Assembly: GCA_963576565.1 (NCBI GenBank)
Contig: OY755047.1
Coordinates: 33,090,851 to 33,154,850 of the forward strand
Reading direction: 5' to 3'
Length of the DNA: 64,000 nt
Source: Aspidapion aeneum
Lineage: Eukaryota; Arthropoda; Insecta; Coleoptera; Brentidae
Shown here: one piece after another, positions 49,616 to 60,711 of the stretch
Numbering within the stretch: the stretch's first letter is position 1
Layout: each line of letters starts with the position of its first letter
Position numbers and translations under genes: made by a program
The notes under the pieces: model-generated
The model's input: only the letters and a program-made list of their open reading frames with translations
What the model was told of the DNA's origin: nothing
Databases searched by the model: none

Positions 49616-51844
49616 TTTTCTTTTGAAAAAAATATCGTTTTAAAACTATTGCGACAAGCGATTAAGATTAATAGTCTTTTTCTCTAAAACTCCTGTAAAG
49701 CGCTCCTAAATCAATTGAGAACATTAGTGGATAGAGGTGTGAAGTCTAATGGAATGGCACGAGTAAGGCTATATATTTTCATGAGCAGTGGATTTCGACT
49801 TTGAAAAGTATTTAGTGACTGTGTGAGACCTAAAAATGACTGATTACAAAAAAAATAAACACGAAGTCCCAATATCAAAAATAAACAGTAATAAAATTAT
49901 AAAGCAAACTGAGGTCTACGGTTTTGATCAGAAACTTGGCGCCTGCACTTTTGAATTGAATAATATTACCTGGAGTAAATTTGTTTGTAAATTAAGTTCA
50001 AGTAACAGTTTTCCCATTTGAAAATCGCGAGACAGCAAAAACAAATTATTTGTTTACGGTTACGCTTTATGCGCAGGGTAAATACTCGTATTACACTTAT
50101 GCCTACCAGACGTTTTACGCCCATTCTAACTGCAAAGTTTTTTAGAATGGTAATTGGAACACATACCATCTTAAAGTAGGAAAAACTCTGCATAATATCC
50201 TTAATGGGCTTCCAGTTACGACCACATGCTTAGTACGTCGTCAGACGCGTCTTTTAGTTCACCAAACAAGAAACACTGGAAGTCCCGTCATGCCTCAGGG
50301 TCTTTTGGGTCCTTTCTAAAGATCTATACAAGAAGCCACCGCAAAAATTTAATTGGTCTTTGAGACGTCAGTCAAACCCCAGATGGCTATATCTAGACAA
50401 AGGGCCCGATGTTTTAGTGGACGCGCGTCCGATTCCCATGCTTGTCATTACAAACCCGAACCTACTATCCGTTTGTGAATACACATTCACCGGAGGTAGG
50501 GGTAACGTCCGTCTTGGGCAGAGTTTAAGCATCAACGAAAAAGGCAAAGTTGATGATTAATAGAAGGCCGGAAGCGGATGGTCCCGTGTTAAGAGCGTAG
50601 ATGGCGCTAGCACGATAAAGACCCTTGAGGTTGACAACAGAGTATGATGCAAAATTAAATCCTCCTTGGAAAAGAAAATTGGCTACCTTGGAGTTGTTTG
50701 GCGGGCCGGCCCGTTGGGTCTTCATGTGGTATGAATATGAAAATAAATTACCCACCACCAAGTGACAGACGATAAGTCAGATTATCTTGGTGGCCACCGA
50801 ATTGAGCTGGTAATTTGTCTGCAATAAGCGGACAGAGGCAATAAGTAAAACCTAAACGAAAAATTAAATGGCCACATCTAACCAAAAAAAAAACTATGAC
50901 CATGTCCAGTTGTGCCACGTGGAGGGAGGCTCCGCGGTCACTGTTTTCTTATCTTCCATGGGTTTTGGCGATAAACCATCACTTTTAGACATTTCCGAAG
51001 TATCAGAATATTAGGCCACCTAGAGTCCTAAGGTGCTCAATGTCAGATAATTTATTTTTTCGCTAAAGTTCCGTCCTCGGCCCAATATATCTTGCATTTT
51101 GCATCCCCCTTTACTTTCATTTTAGCGACATGAACTTGTATGGCGCAGTGTCTCCAACATGTGTTTTTTCTATCGGTACTGTCACCATCTATAGTAGAAT
51201 TTATATGCATGTGCAGTTATGTCACTTTCTGGCATCTTTGTTTATTAGATTCACTGAAATTATTTACATATTTATGTGACATTGTTGAAATATTGTAGCC
51301 TATTTTTTTATACTGATTGTTAATAATTAAAAAACATCTGTTTAGGCTTCCGCGAACAGACACTCAGTTTTTTCTTAGGAGAGCTGGGTCGTAGGTTTTT
51401 TATCACTGAGTTGAAGTACCTGTATATAGTAAATGTTTTTGGACGCCACTCATTTTTTTATCATGTGTAAAATGAGAAACGCAAAATAAATATCTTAAAT
51501 AGTTAATTATTATTAAAGGCACATTATTACAAATTAATAAAGAAGACCTTACTGATTTTCTGTGATGAAAATAAAAACACCAGTTTAAAGTAGAAAACAA
51601 CAATAGATTTATTAAAAATTCTTCATCGAATTTTATAACAAAAAGGTAAAGGAAATAAGACTTCAAGAGGTCTTCATACGTACTAAAAACTGATACCTAA
51701 TTAATTTAAAGAAAGGAAAAGGTTATAAAAAAATACCTAATTATATATGTAAAGGATTATTACCCTTTGGCAATCACACACCATATTTACCTGGGTTTTA
51801 TGGCCATAATATACCAGGGAGGTTATAGTTTTAAGCAAGTTGCC
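49616..51844. other. intergenic, no gene recognised
   Basis: Short frames at 49,836-50,021 and 50,360-50,560 have no recognisable domain and no supporting signals. I see no inverted-repeat pair or RNA gene. Confidence 0.35.
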
Positions 51845-51888
51845 ATCAAGTGTACATCATGGTAAAATTATATATATATTTATCGGTT

Positions 51889-53280
51889 TCACAACGTTCT
51901 ACGTCTTCCGATACCCAATCTCCACTCGTTTCTGTTTGCCCATAATTCATCATCTAGGCCTCTTATTCTTATTTCACTATCTATTCCTTCTCTCCAGCTT
52001 CTCCTTGGTCTTCCTCGTTTTCTTCGGCCAGTTGGTTTCCATTGTAATATTTGTTTAGGTAGTCTTCCATCATCCATTCTTTGTACATGTCCATACCACA
52101 CCAGTTGTTTTGTTCTTATATCATCCACTAGAGTACGTTCACCCACTGTCATAATTTCTCTTATTCTTTGATTGGTAACTCTTTCTCTTTTTGATTTCCC
52201 TGCTGCTGTTCTCCAATAGTCCATCTCCGTAGCGGAAAGCATTTTTTCTGTTCTATCTTTGATTGGCCATACTTCTGAGCCGTATGTAATAATACTTTTT
52301 ACAATGGTGTTATATATAAGCTTTTTGTTATGTTTTGATATACTTTGGTCCCAAATTATTCCATTTAATAAAGTTATTGCTTTTCTTCCTTGTACGTTTC
52401 TATCTTTTATAGCTTTGTCTAGTGTTCCGTCAGCTGTAATTTTTAGACCCAAGTATTTATACTCATCACAGGACTGAATTCGCTGCCCAGTATTTAAGAT
52501 TAGATCCTGTTTCGTTCCACCAATACACATATACTCTGTCTTATTGATATTAACCTCTAGTCCCCACTTATTGTACTCTTCTATTAGTTTTCGTGTCATA
52601 TATTCGAGGTCGTCATAATCCTGAGCCACCACTATCTGATCATCGGCGAAACATAAAGTATACAAGGTGGTTTCATTCAACGGAATTCCCATGTTTTGGC
52701 ATTTTCTCTTCCAGACTTTAAGGACCTGTTCCAAATATATCTTGAAGAGCGTAGGCGAGATATAGCAACCTTGTTTAAGACCTTTATTTACTTGAAAGCC
52801 TTTGGTTAGTTTTGCTTTTATTTTAACTTTTGCCTTACTATTGCGGTATAACTCTTTGATGGCCTTAATTAGTTGTACGCTTATGTTTGTCTTTTCCAAC
52901 GCTTTCCAAAGTAGATTTAGTGGTATACTATCATATGCCTTCTGCAAATCTACGTAAAGCAGATGGAGCCCTTGTCCGTATGCCATTTTCTTTTCAATAA
53001 CTTGGGTTATACAAAAGAGATGATCTGAAGTCGATCTACCCGCCCTGAAACCAGCTTGTTCTTCTGCCTCCATATCTTTATATTCGCTCTCCACTTTATT
53101 TCTTATTATTTTGGCATATATTCTGCTTAGCGTACTAGTTACAGATACACCTCTATAATTGTCACATATATCTTTCCTTCTTTTTTTGTGTATTGTGGAT
53201 ATATATGACGTTTTCCACTCAGTTGGTACTACAGCTCCATTTAAATATCTTTGGAAAAGATTCCGTAATCTACAAAACAA
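51889..53280 (-). pseudogene. RTE-type LINE reverse transcriptase (C-terminal half)
   Basis: The 463-codon frame opens inside the reverse transcriptase. WKTSYISTIHKKRRKD and NYRGVSVTSTLSRIYAKII are the finger blocks. GLHLLYVDLQKAYDSI holds the first catalytic Asp. GLKQGCYISPTLF and LCFADDQIVVA hold the primer grip and FADD box. The C-terminus has LVWYGHVQRMDDGRLPKQIL and GRRKRGRPRRSW, the usual basic tail in this group. The palm is intact, but the segment joining it to the endonuclease is damaged, so no full product can be made. Confidence 0.9.
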
Positions 53281-53296
53281 TTCTTCAGTGCCATAT

Positions 53297-54715
53297 TTAA
53301 TAAGTTCCGCTGGGATATTTCCGGGTTCTAATGATATTGTCTCTTTCGTCTTCCTTGAATTCTGCTCTATCTTCAGTTAAAAGTTTTTTAAAATGCTCAT
53401 CCCATTCTTTGTCTGGTATTGGTGAAATAATATCTCTGCATGTTTCTTTTTTGATCGATCTTATAGTTTTCCAGCTTTCGGTACTTCTCCTACCTCCTAA
53501 GTAAGAATCTATTTTCTGGCACTTTTGCATCCATGATTGATTCTTCTTATCACTGATCATTCTTCTCACCTTTGATTGCGCGATTTTGTATTCTTCTCTG
53601 CTTCTATCTGTCTTTTGGGATAAGTACGTGTGATATAATTTCCTTTTTTCCTCTATTTCACTTTCAATCTCAGCATCCCACCAGTATGGTTTTGTTCTTT
53701 TAGGAGTTTCTTCCACTAATCCTAGTGCTTCTTTTGCAGCTTGATACATGCTTAATGTGATACATTCGTATTCCTCATCTGGGGTTTCACCTGAACTTGA
53801 ATTAAGTTTTTCGTTCAGTCTCTTTTTGTATAAGTTTTTTACGCTGTCATGTTCTAGGCTTAGTAGATTATATTGACAGTGATCAATTTCCTCATTCACT
53901 GTATCATCAAGATTTTGTTGATGGAGGCTTCGGCCTTGATAAGGAAAGAGAATTTTGGTCTCCAGAAAATAGTGATCACTTCCGCATGTTGATCCACGCT
54001 TTGTTCTGACATCTTGAATTTTTAGTTTTGTCTTTTGTTCAGTGATAAGATAATCAATGACGGATTTCAGGTTTTGTGAGGGTTTGGTCCAGGTATATTT
54101 GTGTATTTTCTTATGTTGGAAAAAACCGTTTTGGATTTTTAGGTCTAATTGCTCACATACTGTGATAAGCCGGTTTCCATTGTCATTAACAACATCTTCT
54201 CCATATTGGCCAACTGTCAGATCATTTACTCTGTTACCTGTTCTACTATTTAAATCTCCCAATATTACAATTTCTCTAGATGTACTTACTGCTGATATTT
54301 CAATGTGGATTTCTTCAAAAAAATTGTCTTTCACGGCTACATTTGCATCGTCATTATACGCATAGATTCCAAAAATCGTAAGTCTCATTCCTTTTATTGT
54401 TATATTCATTCTTATTAGCCGTTCATTTACTGCTTCCCAGTTGGTGATATATTTTCTAAATCTTTTGTTGACCAAAATAGATACTCCTTGTTGCGCATGT
54501 TTTTCTTTTGCCACTCCGCTATAGAAATGGTCATACTGTCCTAGGTTTTCAGATCCTTTTCCTTTCTTCTTCGTTTCTGTTAGTACAGCAAGGTCAACCT
54601 TCATTCTGCTGCACTCATGGACTATATCATTCACTTTTCGACTCATTCCTTGTACGTTCCATGTACCAAAAATCATATTCCTGTTTCTTTGCTTGGTTCG
54701 TCTTAGGTTTTTCAT
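53297..54715 (-). pseudogene. RTE-type LINE endonuclease (N-terminal half)
   Basis: An apurinic/apyrimidinic-type endonuclease fills residues about 14-260. Visible blocks are FGTWNVQGM, LAVLTETKKKG (catalytic Glu), FGIYAYNDD, VILGDLNSRTG, and GSDHYFLETKI with the terminal Asp-His pair. A helical, charged linker follows to about residue 450. The last dozen codons (IIRTRKYPSGTY) are read in the wrong frame: the neighbouring register gives IPAELIKYG, the start of the reverse transcriptase. The Lys-rich block usually found just before that point is missing, so there is a deletion as well as a frameshift. Confidence 0.9.
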
Positions 54716-55224
54716 TTCTTTCCGAGGCGTTTGATTGGGTTTTTTAACAGTGTACGTTTTTTCCGGGTATCAGAGAGTTAGTCTAATGCCCCAACCCCCA
54801 ACCTGGACGACCAGGTGATTTTTGATCGAGGTTTTCTTCCCCTAGCCTTTGACGATTCCAACGCCGGTACTACAAGGCAGCATCTTCTTCTTTTATACTA
54901 TACCTAAAAGAAAGGGTTGCCACCTGCGCTATGATCACCGTACCGAGGTCCATCCTCTCCGCCTTTCATACCGATGTGGTCTTCTCCCGTAACCCTGGGA
55001 ATGGGACCCTAAACAGGTGCTAACTCTCCGGGTCAGAGAGTACCTGGAATCTACGGAGGGCAGGGGTCGATTCATTTCCCCTGATAGACATCTGACGAGG
55101 TCCTTATCCTTAAGAATTTATGTTTATGTTTTATTATTTTAGTAGGTTTAGAGTACTCATTAATTTATTTTAAAATAAATTAATATTTTTACAATGGAAG
55201 TTATACGATGAATTTTCTCAAAAT

Positions 55225-55375
55225 AAAAGGAAAGATCTTGCCTGAGATTCATGGAAATGGAAACTACGGACTGCCTGAGACCATGAAAACCATGTGCTGC
55301 CTGAGACAATGGAGATAATGGAGTGCCTGAGACCATGGAAATGATGGACTGTCTGAGACATTGTTCTGGTCAGGA
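55225..55375. repeat. diverged tandem repeat, about 30-35-bp unit
   Basis: Four or five units of the form 'ctgcctgagaccatggaaat' with variations ('actgtctgagaca', 'gtgctgcctgagacaatgg'). Just upstream is a perfect AT palindrome (55,158-55,183, ATTAATTTATTTT and its complement). Confidence 0.65.
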
Positions 55376-55800
55376 AATAATTTGCAAATTCCTGATGGAT
55401 TTTTTGTAACCAGAAACAGGATGGAAATTGTAGCGGGATAATCACGCGGTCCTCCCAAGGACCCTGTTTTTAACAAAAAAAAAACTAGCAAGAGCATTTT
55501 GTCCACATCGTGGAAATAGCGAAAAAAAGACTTACCTCAATTGGGGAAACTCTCCAAACATTCTACAGACCCTGTACAGCAAATCAGTAGTTGGGGGCTC
55601 ACTAAGAACGTGGTTTTAATGGAGGATTTTCTCAAAACCTCCAATGGAGAAAAAACTGAGGGTCACTCGACACGTCATTCAACGTGACTCTGTACCTGAC
55701 GCTAAAAAGGCCCATCGCAATTCCTAACCCCAAATCTCACCAGAGAAAAGGATATTCTCCGACCAAAATATCAAGTGGGGCTATTCAAACACTAATTAAT
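55376..55800. other. intergenic, no gene recognised
   Basis: No domain-bearing frame. The sequence is less AT-rich than average and may be a decayed repeat. Confidence 0.3.
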
Positions 55801-56013
55801 TTAAGTGTTGTTATCGAGCAACTTCATCGATGAGTTTACGAACACGATCAAGGGCTTTGGCCTGATGCATTTCTGTTCGAAATCACCTGTCACAAGTTTG
55901 TCCATTACCCTGTTTCCTAAACATTCAATTTGGCACAGGATCCATACGAGCTCCAGCTCCCTGGTTCCGGCTATCTCGTGTAGTACATTTGCGCACTCTT
56001 GAAACAATCCCAT
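55801..56013 (-). pseudogene. RNase H domain remnant of a non-LTR retrotransposon
   Basis: On the minus strand, LELVWILCQIECLGNRVMDK reproduces the spacing of the WVPGHxGIxGNExAD block that ends the RNase H domain of many LINE polyproteins: Trp, Gly-Asn and Asp are in place, while the His and Glu are changed. The next segment (IRPKPLIV) also resembles the residues that usually follow. No further pol sequence is found upstream, where there are stops. It is a short, old fragment. The identification rests on one motif. Confidence 0.4.
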
Positions 56014-57409
56014 ATAGATATGGTAGGTTCACACAAACTATTCAGCCCAGCTTATCTGTCCGAGCAGATGCACAGAAACCTGTCTGTTTCATTTATATTT
56101 TCCTTTTCTCGTGAAACCACCAGTAATAGCGAAAATCTTTGAGAGTAGGTTCTTCCCATGCCTTTGCTTTACACGGTAACTACTGTACTTGTCATATATT
56201 TTTTTTTGGTGCTTTTTTTTTGGGTGCTCTTTAACTACCTTCAAGAATAAAATTAAAAATTTATAACATAAAATGTGAAAATTGTTTTTATGCTCAACTG
56301 TCTTATTATTATTATGTGTAGGTTATGTTCCCTTTTTATTTTGTTATGTTCAGTGTTTCAATTTTTATATTTTGGATTTTCATATTTTAATATGGTTATC
56401 TTTTTATTACATATTTTTAGTGTTAAGTAAATTAGATTTGCTCAAATAACAAACTTTTGTAAATGCTATATTGCGTTAATAAATATTTTTTTTTATATTC
56501 CGATCTGTCAACCTTCATCCATCTGTGTAGCAGAGTGCAATTTCATTGTTTGTCTATATATCCCTTGATGGTATCATCCAATTCTCCTTTGTCACAGCCG
56601 TGATTTAGATGTTCCCTTTGCTCATGACTCACTCTCCTTACATGGATACGCTTTTGGACAGTTCTTGGGCAAGATTTCTAACGTTATCATTCCAACACAA
56701 TCAAATCCACTTCATATACTAGGATTAATTGTACATTCAGCGAAACTAGCTTATCTAATTAAAATCAAGCTTTCCGGTTCATTTCCGGACAATTTTTAGA
56801 AGTTTTTGGCTCGATTTTTTTTTGTTAAATCCTCGTTCTGGTACCCCTGGCTGTCATTACAATTACCCTGGCTAAATCGACCATACTTTAAAAGTTAGTG
56901 GCATATCCTTGCCGATTATCAATTAAAAATTTTGATATGGAATCCTTGACAAAAAATTTAAGCAAAAATCTTAATGGTGTATATGCCTAGATCTAAAATG
57001 ATAGAACAAATAAAAATTAGGAAAAACAGTTTTATTTTCAATTCTAAAATTACATTAATTAGCTTAAACCCATTTATGGAAGTAAAAAACAATAGTGCAA
57101 CAAAGTTAGTTTGATACCACCGCAAAAGTTGAACAAGAGTTACGTTTTCAATTAGCTCACATATTTTGTCCATGGACAAACAACTTTAACGGAGTCTTCG
57201 CTGATTACAATGAAAGTTGAAAAAGTAATGGATGTCTAATGTCAAAGTAAAGCAATTAAAACAAAATTAATTAAAGGATTCTACAGGGTTAGACAAAAAG
57301 TGACTTAGATTACTTAAGAAAAAGCTACATTGAATCGATAGACTAATAACATACGGTATTAAATTGAAGCACTATTTGCATTTAGTGGACTAGTGCAGTG
57401 ATTTCTATA
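56014..57409. other. intergenic, no gene recognised
   Basis: AT-rich, with only short frames lacking domains. No repeat pairing was noticed. Confidence 0.35.
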
Positions 57410-57685
57410 CAGGGTGGGCAAAAAAGATATCAAAAAAATAGAAAATACCGTTTCTATAAAATTAAGGGGCAAAAAAAACTACGTATTTTTCAAATCATTT
57501 CGACTCACCCCTCAGGCGCCAAGCACCTCTTTGGAAAGCTTATAAAAAATGCTAAACGATGATCATACAAGTTTTATAGTAAAATTGAAAAACCACCCTT
57601 CTAATAAAAAAAATAGCTATAAATCAATATTACAAAAAAATGTTCAGCATAAATTACACGAAATTTATAGGTATTTACGTTACTA

Positions 57686-57782
57686 GACCGGAAATAAGGA
57701 CTTTACAGGTCGACACAGGAAATTTACGAGCCGCAGGCGAGACCTGTAAACCTGCGGAGACCTGTAAAGTCAGTTTCCGGTC
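57686..57782. repeat. 97-bp inverted repeat with GACCGGAAA tips
   Basis: GACCGGAAATAAGGACTTTA at the left pairs with the right end (opposite strand GACCGGAAACTGACTTTACA). Inside, GACCTGTAAA occurs twice more, with CCTGCGG and CCGCAGG complements. The position near the Crypton's 3' side suggests a recombinase-binding or crossover site, by analogy with other tyrosine recombinases. Confidence 0.6.
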
Positions 57783-58008
57783 GTGTATCGTACGTATATT
57801 TTTTTTTAACCGACATAATGAAGCACAGCTGTCTGTCTTACTCAAAAGCTAGAGTAAGTATATGTTTGACTACTTATATTTAAACAATATTTATGCTACA
57901 ATTAGGAACAATTCTTATACGCAACTACCTATATAACTATAGTAACCATTTTATATGTAAGTTACCTATATGTACCTAATATAAAATTCAAACAATTTTA
58001 ATGCATCA

Positions 58009-59861
58009 TTACTTTTTCTCTTGAGTATAAATATTAAAAATGCAGTTATGCACATTTTGGATATTTATATTTGCAGCCGAAGTATTTTCAATTTTTGGTG
58101 AATTTCTCTGCTGTATATTTATTGTTTCTGAAATGCTTGACAACATATTATTTTGAGCATCAGACACATTAGATGTAGTAAAATCTCTGGTTGAACTTCC
58201 ATTGCTGGCTGCTACTGGGAAGCTCCCGCCTGCACCTGCTCCAATTTTTTTAGCATTATCAACTTTTTGTCTCAGTGAGTGCTCAATATATCCTTCAGCA
58301 ACAGAGTTTGAATGCCAGCCGCCCAAATTTTTAAGGTTTAAAATGTCTCCACCGCCTTCTATTAGGAGTGTGGCAGCGGTGCGCCTGAATGTGTGTCCGG
58401 TGAATTCTTGTGGATTTTTAAGCTGTAGAAATTTGGCGATTTTGGCAGGTGCCCCTCCTACGCCATGAAGACCTACTGGCTGCTTTCTACATTTTCCTTG
58501 AGAGTAAAATAAAAAGAATCTTTCATGCGGAACATTTGGGGGCCTTAGATTTTTGTATTTTTTAAATAACTTCAAATTTCTTTCACCAAGAATTACGAAA
58601 GTTCTTGAAACATTTGTTTTAGTGTTTGGTATATTGACTATTATCATGTCTTCTTTCTCAGTGACGTCTTTTAGGGTTAATTTAGTAATTTCTTCCCTCC
58701 TCATTGCTCCCGAAATGGCCATGATCGTTACAACCTAAAATCAAAAAGTAAATTTAAAATTTTTGCTAACTTTACAATTTGTGAACAGTCCCATATGCAA
58801 CCGATCCGTAATAAAAACTGGTATTTTTCCTCGTCTTGTTCTTTTCACTAGCCGCAGTCGAGCGTTGCCGGATTTTATTATTTTTATCATTAAGAATGCT
58901 AAGTTATTAAACAATCGGATACCTAGTACCACAGCCTACCTAGGTAGGCTGTGCTAGTACTAACCTAGATAGTTTTAAAAATACTTTTTCCACTATTATT
59001 TAAGTAATTAGTTAAAGTATACATTTTTTATATTATTTTTTGATAAAAATAAAGATGGTAAAACAAAAAAATCTGTGTTGTATGTTTTTTTTTGTAATTT
59101 AAATGGCAAAATTTGTATGAATCTTTTGTTTGTAATAAATAATAGTTGTAATTGAATTCCAATTTGAGTTTTTTATTTGGTTGCAAAGAATCTATATAAA
59201 ACAAATTGGCATCATTGCTTAGCTTGGTAGTCCTTGTGTTATGTTATGATTATTTTAGTTAGGTTATTGAATGAAAATTAATAAATAGAATTGTTTTTTG
59301 TTTTTACAGAAAAAATTGTTAATTGAAGCTAATAAAATTTTAAAATTTGGTTAAAAGTTACAGTGCAGTTGTTGGGATTGAAACACACGTTTTTATAACA
59401 AAAATAGCAAGGAGAATAATTAGGTTTGTTTGTATTTTACTTACTTTGAGCATTAAAAATTCCTCATCCCTTGCTTCTTCCAAAAATTTATTAATTTCTT
59501 CTCCACTGAAAACTCTGGCCTTTTTAGGCTTATATCCTGCAGACTTTTTCTTTAAAAATGCAATTAGCTTGTAGTAGCGACTAATATCAATATTTCTCCT
59601 TAATGATAAGCAAGTTTTTATTGTTGAAAATAAACTCCATAAACTATTGGACTTCAATGTGGCTGATTTTTCGGCAAAATATGCCACTAGGACATTTTCA
59701 TCAATTGATTTAACTTTGTTTGTGTGACACCAATTAAGGAATACATCATAATTTCTAGTATATCTCTCTTTGGATTTTTCTGGTAGCAAGTCGAAAGTTA
59801 CCTTTGATGCTGCTTCAATTATTTCTTCCGGATTTAATTCTTCATTCATGTCCAAGTCCAT
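58009..59861 (-). CDS. Crypton-type tyrosine recombinase, two exons
   Basis: Exon 1 is 59,445-59,861 (139 codons from ATG, MDLDMNEELNPEEI) and exon 2 is 58,009-58,734. The intron has a canonical GTAAGT donor (59,439-59,444) and a pyrimidine-rich TTTTAG acceptor (58,735-58,740), in phase 0. The 380-residue product has an N-terminal SAM-like core-binding domain (about 25-115, RYTRNYDVFLNWCHT) and a C-terminal catalytic domain. Catalytic residues are the Arg in AISGAMRREEI, the Lys near NTKTNVSR, the HxxR box in GHTFRRTAA, the His/Trp position in GGWHSN, and the Tyr in AEGYIEHS. It would cut and rejoin DNA through a covalent Tyr-DNA link. No stops or shifts. A domesticated host gene of Crypton origin is an alternative, but the location inside a MITE favours a mobile copy. 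Confidence 0.85.
58735..59444 (-). other. intron of the tyrosine recombinase gene
   Basis: A 710-bp AT-rich intron with GT-AG ends. Removing it joins FLMLK to VVTIMAISG without loss of frame and places the catalytic Arg at its usual distance from the core-binding domain, which is the main support for the splice choice. Confidence 0.8.
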
Positions 59862-60179
59862 AATTTACTTATTATTTTTTTAAATATCTCTTTTTAAACA
59901 CAAGTTTTTTATTTAAAAGGCAGCCATATTGATTTATTTTAAATGTCAAAGCTGTCAAAACAAAACAATTTTTATAAGCTGTCATCACAAAGTCATGGCT
60001 AATTTGACTGAAATAGGGACCGGAAAGAGAACAAGAGACCGGAAAATTAAAAATAAAGATCACTTTGGAGACCGGAAAGAATCTGAACTAAACCCGCACT
60101 GTAAAATGAAACTTTCTGTACAAAAAAATGTACAGAAAGTGTATGTTTTCTGGTCGGTTGAAAAAAAAAATAAATTATT

Positions 60180-60425
60180 TGTTTAGCATAAATCACGAAT
60201 AGGGGATTAAAGCGACCCATTTTTCAAACCACCCACTCACTTATATGAGTAAATCTTGATCCTTACTTATGGTCGTTCGAAAGCCTATTTGTGATTTATG
60301 CTAAACAATTTTTTTTGTAAAATTGATTTCCAGCGTCTTGAGGGGTGGGTCGCTGTGGTTTGAACAATACTTCATATGAATTTTGCTGGGTCGCTTCAAT
60401 CCCCTATTTGTGGTTTATGCTAAAC
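60180..60425. repeat. repeated hairpin units in the right arm of the element
   Basis: The block TTTAGCATAAATCACGAATA (60,183) occurs inverted at about 60,284-60,306 and again at about 60,398-60,423. Each copy is linked to GGGGATT(A/G)AAGCGACCC-type sequence. These give the MITE interior a nested hairpin structure and are also where the Crypton lies. Confidence 0.7.
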
Positions 60426-60711
60426 AATTCATTTTTTTGTATAATTGATTTATAGCTTTTTTTTTATTTGAAGGGTAGTTTTTCAATTCAACCATAAAAC
60501 CTTTCTGATCATCGTTTAGCATTTTTATAACCTTTTCAAGGAGGTGCCACAAGTGGGGTATTGCCTTTTAAGATTTTCAAGTAAGTGGTGGTGGCGCCTA
60601 AGGGGTAGGTCGGGGTGGTTTAAATTTTATAGAAATACGTTTTTTATTTTTTGTCATCTTTATTGGTTTAAAAACAATAGCTATTGTAAGTTTTCAGTGG
60701 CCCACCCTGTA

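Larger units (their letters stand above)
51845..55095 (-). mobile_element. RTE-type LINE, near full-length but broken
   Basis: It runs, on the minus strand, from a GC-richer leader (54,716-55,095) through an endonuclease frame and a reverse transcriptase frame to a short tail near 51,845-51,885 ('aaatatatatataattttac'). The single polyprotein of an RTE element is here split in two by a lesion at about 53,290-53,345. The short 3' region and the endonuclease wording (GTWNVQGM) match the RTE clade, whose relatives are often mis-annotated as 'craniofacial development protein 2-like'. Confidence 0.87.
57655..60190 (-). mobile_element. Crypton-like element (tyrosine recombinase transposon)
   Basis: It is bounded by direct copies of a roughly 14-bp block (AGCATAAATTACACGAA at about 57,648-57,664, AGCATAAATCACGAA at about 60,185-60,199) that belongs to the surrounding MITE. 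Between them lie one two-exon tyrosine recombinase gene, a GACCGGAAA-bearing inverted repeat on one side and three direct GACCGGAAA copies on the other (60,019-60,078). Cryptons carry only a tyrosine recombinase gene, lack TIRs and use short shared sequences at the crossover, which fits. Exact ends are uncertain. Confidence 0.6.
57410..60709. mobile_element. TA-flanked inverted-repeat element containing a Crypton
   Basis: The tips are CAGGGTGGGCAAAAAAG on the left and, on the opposite strand, CAGGGTGGGCCACTGAAAA on the right. TA lies at 57,408-57,409 and 60,710-60,711. The arms remain collinear for about 250 bp: 'atgctaaacgatgatca', 'gaaaaaccacccttc' and 'ctataaatcaat' recur inverted at 60,425-60,680. 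The arms alone describe a non-autonomous Tc1/mariner-type element of under 1 kb. The remaining 2.5 kb is the recombinase gene and its flanks, apparently a later insertion. Confidence 0.8.

Noticed and set aside
50360..50560. 66-codon plus-strand frame (WLYLDKGPDVLVDARPIP)
   Set aside because: It looks somewhat protein-like but matches no family I know and has no start context, splice sites or partner frames.
51889..54715. Host gene similar to craniofacial development protein 2
   Set aside because: That name is a common mis-annotation; the sequence is an RTE-type LINE endonuclease and reverse transcriptase.
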